This document shows, one piece after another, positions 17,102 through 25,224 of a stretch of DNA of 64,000 nucleotides (position 1 is its first letter; each line of letters starts with the position of its first letter). The notes under the pieces were generated by a model, which saw only the letters and a program-made list of their open reading frames with translations, searched no databases and was not told the DNA's origin. The position numbers and the translations under genes are program-made. Origin of the DNA: Herpetosiphon aurantiacus DSM 785 (GTDB lineage Bacteria > Chloroflexota > Chloroflexia > Chloroflexales > Herpetosiphonaceae); assembly GCA_000018565.1 (NCBI GenBank), contig CP000875.1:821199-885198 (forward strand). Direction: 5' to 3'.

Positions 17102-18196
17102 ATGCAAAAAGCACAATCAGCAATCTATAGTTCACTGCTCAGTCACCGCGCCCAAGGTCGTGTGGCGGTTCTGCTTGAGCCACCAGTACCAACCCCGCCC
17201 GTAGCGCCTGAACCCGACCAACGCCAAGCTGAACTGGAACAAGATTTGCAATTGGCGCGAGATTTGCAACAGGGCTTGATGCTCGAAACCGTGCCGCGCC
17301 TGCCTGGCTGGGAAATGAGCGCGGTCTCATTGCCAGCGCGTGAGCTTGGCGGCGACCTCTATGATTTTTTGGCGGTCAACGGCTCGCAGGGAATTATGAT
17401 TGGCGATGTGAGCGGCAAGGGCTTACCTGCGGCGTTGCGGATGGCGGTAGCACGAACCGTGTTTCGGGCTGAAGTCCGGCGCGGCCAATCGCCAGGCCAA
17501 ACCCTAGCGGCAGTCAATAATATTTTGATCGAAGAAATGCCCCAAGGCATGGTTACGATGCTCTATGCCTTAATCGACCCGCAAACGGGCATGATGCACT
17601 TGGCGAATGCTGGTCACAATTATCTGATTGTGATCAATAATCAAGTGATTGAAATCGAAACGTCAGGTGTGCCACTTGGGGTTATGGAAATTGATTGTTA
17701 TAGTGAATCCATCTTACAACTGAACTATGGCGATTCAGTCATGTTGTACACTGATGGTATTGTTGAAGCGACCAACGAACACCAAGTATTGTATGGCTAC
17801 CCGCGTTTTCAAAGCCTGTTACAAGCAGTTGGCCATCTCAAGCCTCGCGCCTTGATGGCCCGCGTGCTGAGCGAAGTTCGCGCATGGACCCAAGGCCAGC
17901 TTAAACACGATGATGTGACGATGGTGCTAGTCCGGCGGCGCTTGGCCAATTTGCTTGATGAAATGCATAGCATTGTGGCCGATGTGGTTGGGCCAATCAC
18001 TGCTGACGAGTGGTGGCAAGCCTTGAGCTTGGTTGGTACAACCCGCACACCCGACCAATGTTTAGAGTTATTGCGCCCGCTGAATGAAATGGTATCCAGC
18101 CAATTTGGCCGTGGGATTGCCCGCGAACTCCAAGCGCAATTGCGCCCAGTGATCGAAGAATATCGCTTGCTCCAATCCACCAAAGGATCGTCCTAA
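17102..18196 (+). CDS. PP2C-type (SpoIIE/RsbU) serine phosphatase
   Basis: A 364-residue soluble phosphatase, starting 4 nt after cheR. After a variable 55-residue N-terminus and a short helix (LQLARDLQQGLM), the SpoIIE domain (about 75-285) shows the metal-binding acids in GGDLYDF, IGDVSGKGLP, YTDGIVEA and HDDVTMVLV. About 80 residues follow the catalytic domain and are of unknown fold. In the known partner-switch pathway such an enzyme dephosphorylates a STAS protein; the RsbW-like kinase and STAS genes lie just downstream. There is no sensor domain, so activity may depend on the chemosensory proteins. Confidence 0.9.
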   Translation: MQKAQSAIYSSLLSHRAQGRVAVLLEPPVPTPPVAPEPDQRQAELEQDLQLARDLQQGLMLETVPRLPGWEMSAVSLPARELGGDLYDFLAVNGSQGIMIGDVSGKGLPAALRMAVARTVFRAEVRRGQSPGQTLAAVNNILIEEMPQGMVTMLYALIDPQTGMMHLANAGHNYLIVINNQVIEIETSGVPLGVMEIDCYSESILQLNYGDSVMLYTDGIVEATNEHQVLYGYPRFQSLLQAVGHLKPRALMARVLSEVRAWTQGQLKHDDVTMVLVRRRLANLLDEMHSIVADVVGPITADEWWQALSLVGTTRTPDQCLELLRPLNEMVSSQFGRGIARELQAQLRPVIEEYRLLQSTKGSS

Positions 18197-18206
18197 GGGA
18201 ACTGTT

Positions 18207-19763
18207 ATGACTACCAATGTTGACACTTTGAATGTAATGCCGCTGGACCTCGATACCTTTGCTGGGAGCGAGCGTTTTATGGCTGGGACGCGCTTGGGTG
18301 CTGCGTTTGGGCGCGGGATCAAAGCCTATTTGGCCGCCAATTATCCTGATGCAATCGAGCATTTCAAAACTGCATTAATCGCTGCCTATGTTGAAGGCGA
18401 TGAGAAATCGCAAATCTACGATCGCGAGCGGGCGATTATCTATCTGTATATTGGCAATGCCTGTGCTTTTCAAGATGATTGGCCGACGGCTCAGCGTGAG
18501 TATTTGGAATCGGTACAAACCGACCCGCAATTGGCCGAAGCCCACTACAATTTGGGTGTTGCTTTCGGCGCGATGCGCCAAATTGATCGGGCAATTGGCG
18601 CATTCAAGGAAGCGCTTGAACATAATAATGGCTTGTACGAGGCCCATTTTGCACTTGGCCGTGCTTATCAAATGCTCGATGATGCTGGCCGCGCCTATAT
18701 TCACTTTACTTCAGCCCGTGAATTGCGGCCTTACGCTGGCGAGCCTTTGTATTACATGGGTTTGATGCACCAAGCCCATGGTGCTCACGAATTGGCACAG
18801 CGCTGTTTTGCCGAGGCGCTGCGAGTTGAGCCAACCTTTATCTCGCCTAGCGTTGGCCCCGATGAAGTGCTGGTTAGCAAATCGGAGCAAGAGGTTGCCA
18901 ATTGGTACTATCGTTTGAGTGACGACCTTAAATCCCAAGGCTATGATGAAGATGCCAAGCGGATTTACGAGGCTTTGCTGAAATGGCGACCAACCGAGCA
19001 TCGTGCCCGCTATTTGTTGGGCAATTTGTTGGCGCGGGCGCGACGTTGGGAATTGGCTTTGCAAGAATATGGCCGAATTCCACCGCAAGATCGCTACTAT
19101 GTTGATGCGCGACTGCGGATCAGTGCAATTTTGCGTTTTCAGGGCAAGCATCGCGAGGCCTATAACCATTTGTATAGTACCGCCAAGTTGCGGCCCAACG
19201 ATGGTCAAGTGTTCTTGCAAATGGGCAAATTGCTCTATGATTTAGAGAAACATCATGCTGCGATGCGTGCTTTTGAACGCGCGGTCCAACTTTTGCCCAA
19301 AGACCCTAATGCCTACTATTTGTTAGGGTTTATGTACACGGTGTTGGGCCATGAAAGTTGGGCCTTGGCGGCTTGGCGCAAAGCAGTGGAGTTAGCGCCG
19401 CATGCCCATTCATTGCGCTACGATTTGGGCTATATGTACACCCGCCGTCGCCGCTACGATTTGGCTTCGCGCGAATTTAGCCATGTACTGATGCATTGGC
19501 CCGATGATATTGAAACCACCTTTATGCTGGGCACATGTTATAAAGAAATGTTAGAACCAGCCCAAGCCATACCGTTATTTGAAAAAGTGCTGCGCCGCAA
19601 CCCACGTCATACCCAAGCACTCTACTATTTGGGGGCATGCTATCTGCAAGTTGGCAACAGTTCTTTGGGTAAGGCCTACCTGCGCCGCTACGAACATCTG
19701 ATCAACCAACAGGAACAATTACCACAAAAGGGCCGCGCAATGGCTCGTGGAGGTTCGCGATGA
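18207..19763 (+). CDS. Tetratricopeptide-repeat scaffold protein
   Basis: A 518-residue soluble protein built mostly of TPR units, seen as repeated patterns such as AEAHYNLGVAFGAM, LYEAHFALGRAYQ, NAYYLLGFMYTVLG and TQALYYLGACYLQVG. No enzyme motif is visible. It is encoded between the PP2C phosphatase and the RsbW-like kinase and overlaps the latter by 4 nt, so it probably acts as a scaffold linking them or linking them to CheR-TPR. Specific partners cannot be named from sequence. Confidence 0.85.
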   Translation: MTTNVDTLNVMPLDLDTFAGSERFMAGTRLGAAFGRGIKAYLAANYPDAIEHFKTALIAAYVEGDEKSQIYDRERAIIYLYIGNACAFQDDWPTAQREYLESVQTDPQLAEAHYNLGVAFGAMRQIDRAIGAFKEALEHNNGLYEAHFALGRAYQMLDDAGRAYIHFTSARELRPYAGEPLYYMGLMHQAHGAHELAQRCFAEALRVEPTFISPSVGPDEVLVSKSEQEVANWYYRLSDDLKSQGYDEDAKRIYEALLKWRPTEHRARYLLGNLLARARRWELALQEYGRIPPQDRYYVDARLRISAILRFQGKHREAYNHLYSTAKLRPNDGQVFLQMGKLLYDLEKHHAAMRAFERAVQLLPKDPNAYYLLGFMYTVLGHESWALAAWRKAVELAPHAHSLRYDLGYMYTRRRRYDLASREFSHVLMHWPDDIETTFMLGTCYKEMLEPAQAIPLFEKVLRRNPRHTQALYYLGACYLQVGNSSLGKAYLRRYEHLINQQEQLPQKGRAMARGGSR

Positions 19764-20179
19764 ATCGGATTCACCTCAATATTCCATCGGATTTGGTCTT
19801 TGAGCGGGTTGTGCGAGCTAGTGCTGCCGAACTCGGTAGCACAATGGGCTTTCCACGTGAGCGCGTCGAAGATTTGAAACTGGCGGTGAGCGAAGCAGTA
19901 ACCAATGCTATCGAGCATGGTGGTGGCGGCGGCGTGGCTGGTTCGGTCGAAGTGATTTTCTCGTTGCATGCCGATCAATTAGAAGTTGAAATTATTGATC
20001 ATGGCAAAGGCATCGAGCATTTCAACACTGAACGGCGGGTGGTCGAGGAAGATAATCTCGAAGCAGGCATGCTGCGCGGCTTCGGCTCCTATCTCATCAG
20101 CGAGTTAGTTGATCAATACGAAGTGCAAAGTTCGGGCACAGGCACAAGTTTGCGCCTACGGATTTTCAAAGCGAAGTAA
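19760..20179 (+). CDS. RsbW/SpoIIAB-like anti-sigma serine kinase
   Basis: A 139-residue HATPase_c_2 protein. The N box (LKLAVSEAVTNAIEHGG, near residues 43-60), G1 motif (IIDHGKGIE) and the C-terminal GFGSYLISELVD plus SGTGTSLRL motifs are all present. In the known pathway such kinases bind a sigma factor or another client and phosphorylate a STAS antagonist. No sigma gene is adjacent. It overlaps the TPR gene by 4 nt (ATGA), so it is the last tightly coupled gene of the operon. Confidence 0.9.
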   Translation: MNRIHLNIPSDLVFERVVRASAAELGSTMGFPRERVEDLKLAVSEAVTNAIEHGGGGGVAGSVEVIFSLHADQLEVEIIDHGKGIEHFNTERRVVEEDNLEAGMLRGFGSYLISELVDQYEVQSSGTGTSLRLRIFKAK

Positions 20180-20180
20180 G

Positions 20181-20520
20181 GGTCAGGGGCTAGGGTTGAT
20201 CTACGAAGGGCACGAAGCTCGCGGGATCAGGTTTCATGGCTGAGAGTGTTTTATCTGGCCCCTGACCCCTAGTCCCTAGCTGTAATGGTAATGACCAGTC
20301 TGCCCTCACCCCCTGACCCTCTCCTTTCAAGGATAGGTAGTTAACCATGATTTGGGTGGGATTTACTGCCGATTAGCATGCCCTCACCCCCTAGCTCCCT
20401 CTCTCGCCCAGCAGGCGAGGGGTTGGGGGTGAGGGAACGTTGATTTCAAAAAGCCTATAGTCTTTGGATTAAATGCCGATCCCCAGCCCCTAGTCCCTGA
20501 AACCTAGCCCCTGACCTCTC
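20181..20520. repeat. Palindromic GC-rich repeat block between RsbW-like and STAS genes
   Basis: Non-coding block. It begins with GGGTCAGGGGCTAGGG, and the matching inverse form CCCTGACCCCTAGTCCCTAG appears about 80 bp later. From 20301 it carries the CCCTCACCCCCT / GGGGGTGAGGG palindrome that recurs elsewhere in the window, preceded by CTTTCAAGGATAGG. Third-form CCCCTAGTCCCTG copies follow near 20480. It separates the STAS gene from the operon it should belong to. Confidence 0.75.
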
Positions 20521-20556
20521 ATCAGAAATCTGTCATCAAAAATTCATGCGGCTTGG

Positions 20557-20590
20557 TTGCCAAAAATCGTCTGCTCAACTATGATCATAG
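20557..20590 (+). promoter_or_regulatory. Promoter of the STAS gene with dyad element
   Basis: TTGCCA (20557-20562), 17-bp spacer, TATGAT (20580-20585). The -10 box is part of a 12-bp perfect palindrome CTATGATCATAG (20579-20590), which could be an operator or chance symmetry. It lies about 40 nt before the ATG at 20628. Confidence 0.5.
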
Positions 20591-20627
20591 CAGAGTTGGC
20601 CGCGTTGACCAACCTAGGAGATCTATT

Positions 20628-20993
20628 ATGAGCGATGTACAAGCGGTAATTCGACGAGAAGAGTGGGATGATGTCGTGCTGTTGCATATTCTGACCAACA
20701 GCGTCGATGCGGTCTCGGCAGCAACGATCGAGCATGCCTGTACCCAGATGAAACCAATCACTGTTTTAGATTTTGCCGATGTGGCGTTTATCAACTCAGC
20801 TGGCATTTCGGTGTTGCTGAAGTTTGTGGTTGCTGCTCGCAAGAATGGCTATAAAGTCTTTTGTTTACACGTCAGCCCGCACCATCAAAAAATCTTTAAG
20901 ATGGTCGAGATGACGCGCTTTATGCCAGTAATCGAAGAACAAGATTTGGCGGCCTATACCAACGCCCAACAATCATCAATCTCCAATTCTTAA
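20628..20993 (+). CDS. STAS-domain anti-sigma factor antagonist
   Basis: A 121-residue STAS protein of the SpoIIAA/RsbV type. The motif INSAGISVLL aligns with the SpoIIAA DSSG phosphorylation loop, and the Ser at the phospho-acceptor position is retained while the following residue is Ala. It should be phosphorylated by the RsbW-like kinase and dephosphorylated by the PP2C phosphatase encoded upstream. The start at 20628 follows TAGGAG by 7 nt; the frame is open further upstream, but no ribosome site is seen there. It has its own promoter after the repeat block. Confidence 0.88.
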   Translation: MSDVQAVIRREEWDDVVLLHILTNSVDAVSAATIEHACTQMKPITVLDFADVAFINSAGISVLLKFVVAARKNGYKVFCLHVSPHHQKIFKMVEMTRFMPVIEEQDLAAYTNAQQSSISNS

Positions 20994-21040
20994 CGTCCTT
21001 CTTCGTTCTTGTTGCGCGATGAGCGCTGGGTTAAATAGCA

Positions 21041-21068
21041 AGCGCAGGCAATCATTACTGCCTGCGCT
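21041..21068. terminator. Bidirectional hairpin between STAS and desaturase genes
   Basis: Perfect 10-bp stem AGCGCAGGCA / TGCCTGCGCT with an 8-nt loop, between two convergent genes. T-rich tracts on either side are weak, so it is a probable rather than certain intrinsic terminator. Confidence 0.55.
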
Positions 21069-21088
21069 CTAGCGTTTAATCGCAATGA

Positions 21089-22108
21089 TTAGGCGGCTTC
21101 AATTTCAGCGTCGGGCTGCATCGAAATCACAAATTCGCCATCGCGGCCAATTGCGACGTGTTCAGGGCCAAGGCCAGTTGGCAGCAGTTTGGCTTGTTGA
21201 ACGGCTCGTTCGAGGGCGCGTTTATTGTTGAAGCCCATGGCATCGAGCACTGGATTGGCGACAAACCGACCATGTTTGAGTGGCGTGTAGAGTTTGGTGC
21301 GTTCCAATGAGGCTTTCAGTTCCTCGGCATTGGGCAAAATATGCAGCGCTGGCATGTTGAAGCCATTCAGCACGCGAAACACCATATCCAGCGTTTCATA
21401 CGGCAAATAGCGCTTGTAAATATCGATCACTCGCAGAAACATACCGTGGTGGGCAATCTCATCAACCCCAACGATTTTGAAGGCGGCAGCTGCGCCAATT
21501 TGCTTGCCACGTTTGCGCTCTTCTTCGGTGGTTTGTTCGGGCAAGCCATATTCGCTGCGAATCCGTTTGCGCAGTTCTTCATAATTAAAATAGGTAGCGC
21601 GTTCTTGGACCATCGCATAGGCCGCGACCCCCAAGGGCGTGTCAAAGCCAGGATGATTTTCATACATCGTCCAGCGATGCTCGGCAACTTGATCGCGATA
21701 GGTTTCTAGTTGCTCTTTGGTGCGGCGGCCTGAGTGTAACAGTACCAATTCCCAAGCCTCGGCGTGCTTGGATTCTTCAGCGCCCCATTGCAATTGAATA
21801 TTACGCCGTTCGCGCTTGCCATGGACGATGTTGATGGTATCCTCGACATAATCGCCGACATAATCTTCAACGCCCAAGAAACTTTCAACCAAGGTCACGG
21901 TATCTTCGCTGAGCATGTGACCATATTGTTCCATCTCGCGCAGTGGCAAATCATCCCATGGTAACCAATTGCGGGTTTTGACGGCTTTGCGAAAATATTC
22001 GATATAGGCTAATTTTACTTCTTCGGCGATTGCGCGTTCGCGAGCTTCGCGCGTCCATGGGCCATTGATAACTAGCGGGGTTACTGGGGTTTGCTGTTCG
22101 TGTAACAC
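21089..22108 (-). CDS. Acyl-ACP desaturase (ferritin-like di-iron)
   Basis: A 339-residue soluble di-iron protein of the stearoyl-ACP delta-9 desaturase family, which introduces a double bond into acyl-ACP using oxygen and reduced ferredoxin. The two iron-binding motifs are EESKHAEAW and DEIAHHGMF, matching the family E-E-x-x-H and D-E-x-x-H pattern. Acyl carrier protein and the fatty-acid synthesis genes are encoded at 27-35 kb. The start is a GTG with GGAG about 8 nt upstream. It is transcribed alone toward a terminator hairpin at 21041-21068. Confidence 0.88.
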   Translation of the reverse strand: MLHEQQTPVTPLVINGPWTREARERAIAEEVKLAYIEYFRKAVKTRNWLPWDDLPLREMEQYGHMLSEDTVTLVESFLGVEDYVGDYVEDTINIVHGKRERRNIQLQWGAEESKHAEAWELVLLHSGRRTKEQLETYRDQVAEHRWTMYENHPGFDTPLGVAAYAMVQERATYFNYEELRKRIRSEYGLPEQTTEEERKRGKQIGAAAAFKIVGVDEIAHHGMFLRVIDIYKRYLPYETLDMVFRVLNGFNMPALHILPNAEELKASLERTKLYTPLKHGRFVANPVLDAMGFNNKRALERAVQQAKLLPTGLGPEHVAIGRDGEFVISMQPDAEIEAA

Positions 22109-22133
22109 AGAGCCACTCCTTGAATTTTAGGCA

Positions 22134-22160
22134 CACTAAAGAAACCCCGCCGAGACGGGG
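22134..22160 (-). terminator. Terminator of the PadR/HAAS operon
   Basis: On the minus strand a CCCCG / CGGGG stem with a 6-nt loop (22145-22160) is followed by TTTCTTTA, 17 nt after the stop of the HAAS-type gene. This is a compact intrinsic terminator. Confidence 0.65.
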
Positions 22161-22176
22161 CAGCCATGTTAGCGGC

Positions 22177-22713
22177 TTAATACGTCCGTTGTAGTCGGGT
22201 TCCTGTCCACAACAACAAAGGGCCGAAAATGAGATAGAAGCTGCTGAAACTGATCACGGAGGGTAGGCCGATTAATGTTAGGCCGGTGCTACCACTCCAA
22301 AAGAGCCATTGGCCGATGGTTTGTTTGGGCAGCCAAATCCCTACGACTGAGAGAATCGAGCAGATCGCCGCTGTTCCGCCAAGAATGAAGGCCAGTAGAT
22401 TGCCATCAAACCATGGAAAGACAAACGAAAGCACAATCGCGATGCTGGCAATCACGGTGGCAATAATCATCATGGTGCGATGTTTGGCGGCCTCACGTTT
22501 GGCCGAGCGATGGATGCGCTTTAATTTGCGCCCAAATTGATCGGCCTGAAATGGCAAACCTAAGCGTAAAATCTGATCATCGGCGGTTGGGTCAGCGGCA
22601 GCATCGTCGTAGTGCGAGCGTAATTCGCGCAAAATCGCTTCACGTTCGGCAAGGCTGAGCGCTGCTAATTCTTGTTCGAGTTCAGCAAAATAGCTATCAT
22701 TGGGACGGTGCAT
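22177..22713 (-). CDS. HAAS-type (DUF1700-like) membrane protein
   Basis: A 178-residue protein. The N-terminal 60 residues are a helical acidic segment (FAELEQELAALSLAEREAIL, then ELRSHYDDA) typical of the HAAS domain that is usually encoded with PadR regulators. Four hydrophobic segments follow (about 78-165). I start at the ATG at 22711-22713, which overlaps the PadR gene by 17 nt and has GGTGG upstream, rather than the open-frame start at 22761. Its job is unknown; by context it is a membrane-stress or signalling component controlled by the PadR protein. Confidence 0.75.
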   Translation of the reverse strand: MHRPNDSYFAELEQELAALSLAEREAILRELRSHYDDAAADPTADDQILRLGLPFQADQFGRKLKRIHRSAKREAAKHRTMMIIATVIASIAIVLSFVFPWFDGNLLAFILGGTAAICSILSVVGIWLPKQTIGQWLFWSGSTGLTLIGLPSVISFSSFYLIFGPLLLWTGTRLQRTY

Positions 22714-23032
22714 CGGAGACCACCTTTGAAACTGCGGCACTAAATCGACTCCATTGGGCACGGCGTTCGTCTAGGACAGCCTGACCAGCCGCTGTTATGC
22801 GATAGTAGCGGCGATCAACACCATCTTCGCGCCGTTGCCAAAAGCCTTCGATCATCCCTTCTTTTTCCAACCGATGGAGCGCCGGATATAACGACCCCTC
22901 TTTGAGATCAATTACATCGTCGGTGAGCGCACGAATTTCCTTCGCGATCAGGTAGCCATACATTGGGCCTTGCTCGACGAGCGCCATTAGCATCAAACCG
23001 AGGCTACCTTTAAGAAGTTCACGTTCAAACAT
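22697..23032 (-). CDS. PadR-family transcriptional repressor
   Basis: A 111-residue winged-helix regulator with the PadR hallmark LMALVEQGPMYGYLIAKEI, then LKEGSLYPALHRLEKEGMIEG and the wing DRRYYRITAAG. It lacks the long C-terminal helical domain of larger PadR proteins (subfamily 2-like). A near-perfect palindrome at its promoter (23053-23073) indicates autorepression. It is translationally coupled to the membrane protein that follows. Confidence 0.92.
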   Translation of the reverse strand: MFERELLKGSLGLMLMALVEQGPMYGYLIAKEIRALTDDVIDLKEGSLYPALHRLEKEGMIEGFWQRREDGVDRRYYRITAAGQAVLDERRAQWSRFSAAVSKVVSDAPSQ

Positions 23033-23052
23033 AGGCTACCTTGCGATAAAGG

Positions 23053-23103
23053 ATACTTTGTAATACAAGGTATAGAATAATAGATCTGAAGGCTGCTTGT
23101 CAA
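23053..23103 (-). promoter_or_regulatory. padR promoter and PadR operator
   Basis: Minus-strand promoter with consensus -35 TTGACA (23098-23103), 18-bp spacer and -10 TATTCT (23074-23079). Directly downstream, over the expected transcription start, is a 21-bp palindrome (23053-23073) with arms ATACTTTGTA / TACAAGGTAT around one central base, one mismatch. The TTGTA-N-TACAA core is in the style of known PadR operators. Confidence 0.75.
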
Positions 23104-23214
23104 ACATGCAAATTTGGCCCATGATTAACCATAATCAATCCAATTGGTTCGGTAGGCATGGCCCATTGTGTGCTACAGTATTACCAGCCATGCTTTGACT
23201 TAGAGGAGCACGCT

Positions 23215-23571
23215 ATGACTCGTGTTGATTGGTTCGTTTTCGGCTTTTTAGCGGTGTTTGCTGTTCTTGTGTTGTTTGTTTTTCGCAAGCGCTGGCAAGG
23301 TGCTTTGGGCTGGCTAACGCTAGCAAGTGCCTTTGTGAGCGGCTTGGTCTATACCCGCAACGCTGAAGGCCTGTTTGGTTCGGTGGTGATCGCGGTTGCT
23401 GCCGTGATAGGAGTTGGCTTGGTTGGCTTTGATTATTATCGCTTTGAACGCCCCAAGCGCCGTGCTCGGCTTGAAGCTGATGATCCATTAACCCCACCAT
23501 CGCCCTTTAAAATTCGCCGTCGCCCAACCCTGATGCAACGTCGGCGTTTCCAGCGTGAGGTCCGCCATTAA
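23215..23571 (+). CDS. Small membrane protein, unknown function
   Basis: A 118-residue protein with three hydrophobic segments (about 5-24, 31-45 and 50-72) and a very basic C-terminal tail (FERPKRRARLE and RRRPTLMQRRRFQREVRH). The ATG at 23215 is preceded by GAGGAG 6 nt upstream; the frame extends upstream to 23158 without a ribosome site. It overlaps the following oxidoreductase gene by one base (TAATG), so the pair is co-translated. I do not recognise the family. Confidence 0.7.
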   Translation: MTRVDWFVFGFLAVFAVLVLFVFRKRWQGALGWLTLASAFVSGLVYTRNAEGLFGSVVIAVAAVIGVGLVGFDYYRFERPKRRARLEADDPLTPPSPFKIRRRPTLMQRRRFQREVRH

Positions 23572-24611
23572 TGAAAACAATCAGGTTAGGAGTGCTTGGA
23601 GCGGGTTTGGCGGTCAAACATTTGCATCTACCAGCGCTCAAAGCATTACCAAATTGCTTTGAAATTGTTAGCATTTGCGATCATAATTGGGCCAATGCTG
23701 AGGCGCTGGCAGGCTTGCTCGATCTCCACCCAACGATCACTGATTCGTGGGTGGATTTCTTTGCCGATTCCCAAATCGAGGCGGTATTAATTTCGTTGCC
23801 AATTCAGCGTAATGCCGAGGCAATTCAAGCAGCGGTCGCGGCAGGCAAACATGTAATTTGCGAAAAACCCTTGGCCGCCAATTTGCCGCAGGCCGAAGCG
23901 TTGGTCGCAGCCTGTCAACATGCTCCAGTCAAAATTTTGATCGCCGAAAATTTTCACTATCGCGATGATCTCAAACAAGCCCGCGCTTGGATGGATGCTG
24001 GGGCAATTGGCGATTTAGTATTAATTGAACTTCGCGCCACCTTCTGGAGCGATCCCGATCAAGGCTTTGGGGCAACGCCTTGGCGACATGATCATCAATA
24101 TCGTGGCGCAGTCTTGGCCGATGCCGGGGTGCATCAAGCTGCTTTATTGCGCGAACTAGGCGGGCCAATCGAAAGTGCCCATGCTTTCATTAAGGATGTG
24201 CATCCCGTGCTCCGTGGCCCAGACACGATGGTGCTGAATCTGCGTTTTGCCTCAGGCGTGCTTGGTTCGTTGTGTTTTTCGGGCGCAGTGAAAACCGAAA
24301 ATCCCTGTTTTGATTGGACGGTCGTGCATGGAACCCACGGTAGTATTACCATCCGTGGCGATCAGACGACATTATATCGGGCTGATGGTACAATAGAGCA
24401 CTATCAAGCTCAAGATTTGCGTGGCTATATCAGCGAGTTTCGCAATTTTTATGCGGCAATTGTTGAAAACGAGCCAATTGTGGCTAGTTTGGCTACTGCG
24501 CTGGCCGATTGGCGTTTGATCATGCGGGCCATCGATGCTGCTGAAAGTAATAGTGTGCAGCAAATCGACCCAATTGTGCCCTTGGCAAGCTTGAATGATC
24601 TTCCGAACTAA
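23571..24611 (+). CDS. Gfo/Idh/MocA-family oxidoreductase
   Basis: A 346-residue NAD(P)-dependent oxidoreductase, probably acting on a sugar or cyclitol. The Rossmann motif is LGVLGAGLAVKHLHLPAL near residues 5-22; the conserved CEKPLA motif is at about 98-103 and a DAGVHQA segment matches the family catalytic Asp/His region. The C-terminal domain (about 125-330) has the typical open-faced sheet pattern. Substrate is unknown. It overlaps the small membrane protein gene by one base and is followed 18 bp later by a small conserved-looking gene. Confidence 0.9.
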   Translation: MKTIRLGVLGAGLAVKHLHLPALKALPNCFEIVSICDHNWANAEALAGLLDLHPTITDSWVDFFADSQIEAVLISLPIQRNAEAIQAAVAAGKHVICEKPLAANLPQAEALVAACQHAPVKILIAENFHYRDDLKQARAWMDAGAIGDLVLIELRATFWSDPDQGFGATPWRHDHQYRGAVLADAGVHQAALLRELGGPIESAHAFIKDVHPVLRGPDTMVLNLRFASGVLGSLCFSGAVKTENPCFDWTVVHGTHGSITIRGDQTTLYRADGTIEHYQAQDLRGYISEFRNFYAAIVENEPIVASLATALADWRLIMRAIDAAESNSVQQIDPIVPLASLNDLPN

Positions 24612-24629
24612 AACAAGGATTTCGATACA

Positions 24630-24977
24630 ATGACTGAACAATGGCCTGATGATGCCGAACAAATTGGCAATTTAGTATTTGTGCCCAACCGCGACTACCC
24701 CTATCCTTTTAAAGTAGCAGTACCACCACGCTTTTGGATGGAAGAGCAAACTGGCGTTTTAGAAGCTGCCGTTGATGCTTATATGAATGGCGAACGGCTT
24801 GATGAAGCCCAATTAACTGCATTAAAACTCTATTTGACCCAATATGTAGAGCGAGCCGTGATGGCCCACGATGCTAATCGCCAAAAATATGTTGGGCTGA
24901 TCAAAAAAATGCGCACCATCCACGATATCGAATCGATCGCCGACGAGCTAGCCGAATTTGGCGCAGAAGTCTTTTAG
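24630..24977 (+). CDS. Hypothetical small acidic protein
   Basis: A 115-residue soluble protein, rich in Glu and Asp, with predicted helices in its second half (DEAQLTALKLYLTQYVERAV and then MRTIHDIESIADELAEFGAEVF). AAGGA lies about 9 nt before the ATG. No motif, signal peptide or membrane segment is visible. It follows the Gfo/Idh/MocA gene by 18 bp and is likely co-transcribed with it. I do not recognise the family. Confidence 0.72.
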   Translation: MTEQWPDDAEQIGNLVFVPNRDYPYPFKVAVPPRFWMEEQTGVLEAAVDAYMNGERLDEAQLTALKLYLTQYVERAVMAHDANRQKYVGLIKKMRTIHDIESIADELAEFGAEVF

Positions 24978-25055
24978 GAAAGGCAAAAGTCAGAAGTCAA
25001 AAGGAAAACGTTTCTGGTCTATTAGGTAATGGTTGATCGGGTTAACAGGAATTTT

Positions 25056-25160
25056 CATGCCCTCACCCCCTAGCCCCCTCTCCCGCACGCGAGCGAGGGG
25101 GAACCACCAAACCAAAAGTCCCTCTCCCGCCGCCGTGGGAGAGGGGTTGGGGTGAGGGCT
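25056..25160. repeat. Palindromic GC-rich repeat before rsmD
   Basis: About 105-bp imperfect palindrome running from TGCCCTCACCCCCTAGCC to GGTTGGGGTGAGGGC, with inner CCCTCTCCCGC / GGGAGAGGGG arms. It belongs to the same family as copies near 20.3, 28.8, 30.0, 35.1, 36.6 and 60.2 kb. No gene is seen between 24978 and 25224. Confidence 0.8.
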
Positions 25161-25224
25161 TATAAACCTGACTGTTTTGACTTTTGCCCTTTGACTTTTG
25201 CCTTTATTTACGGGGTTACTACCA

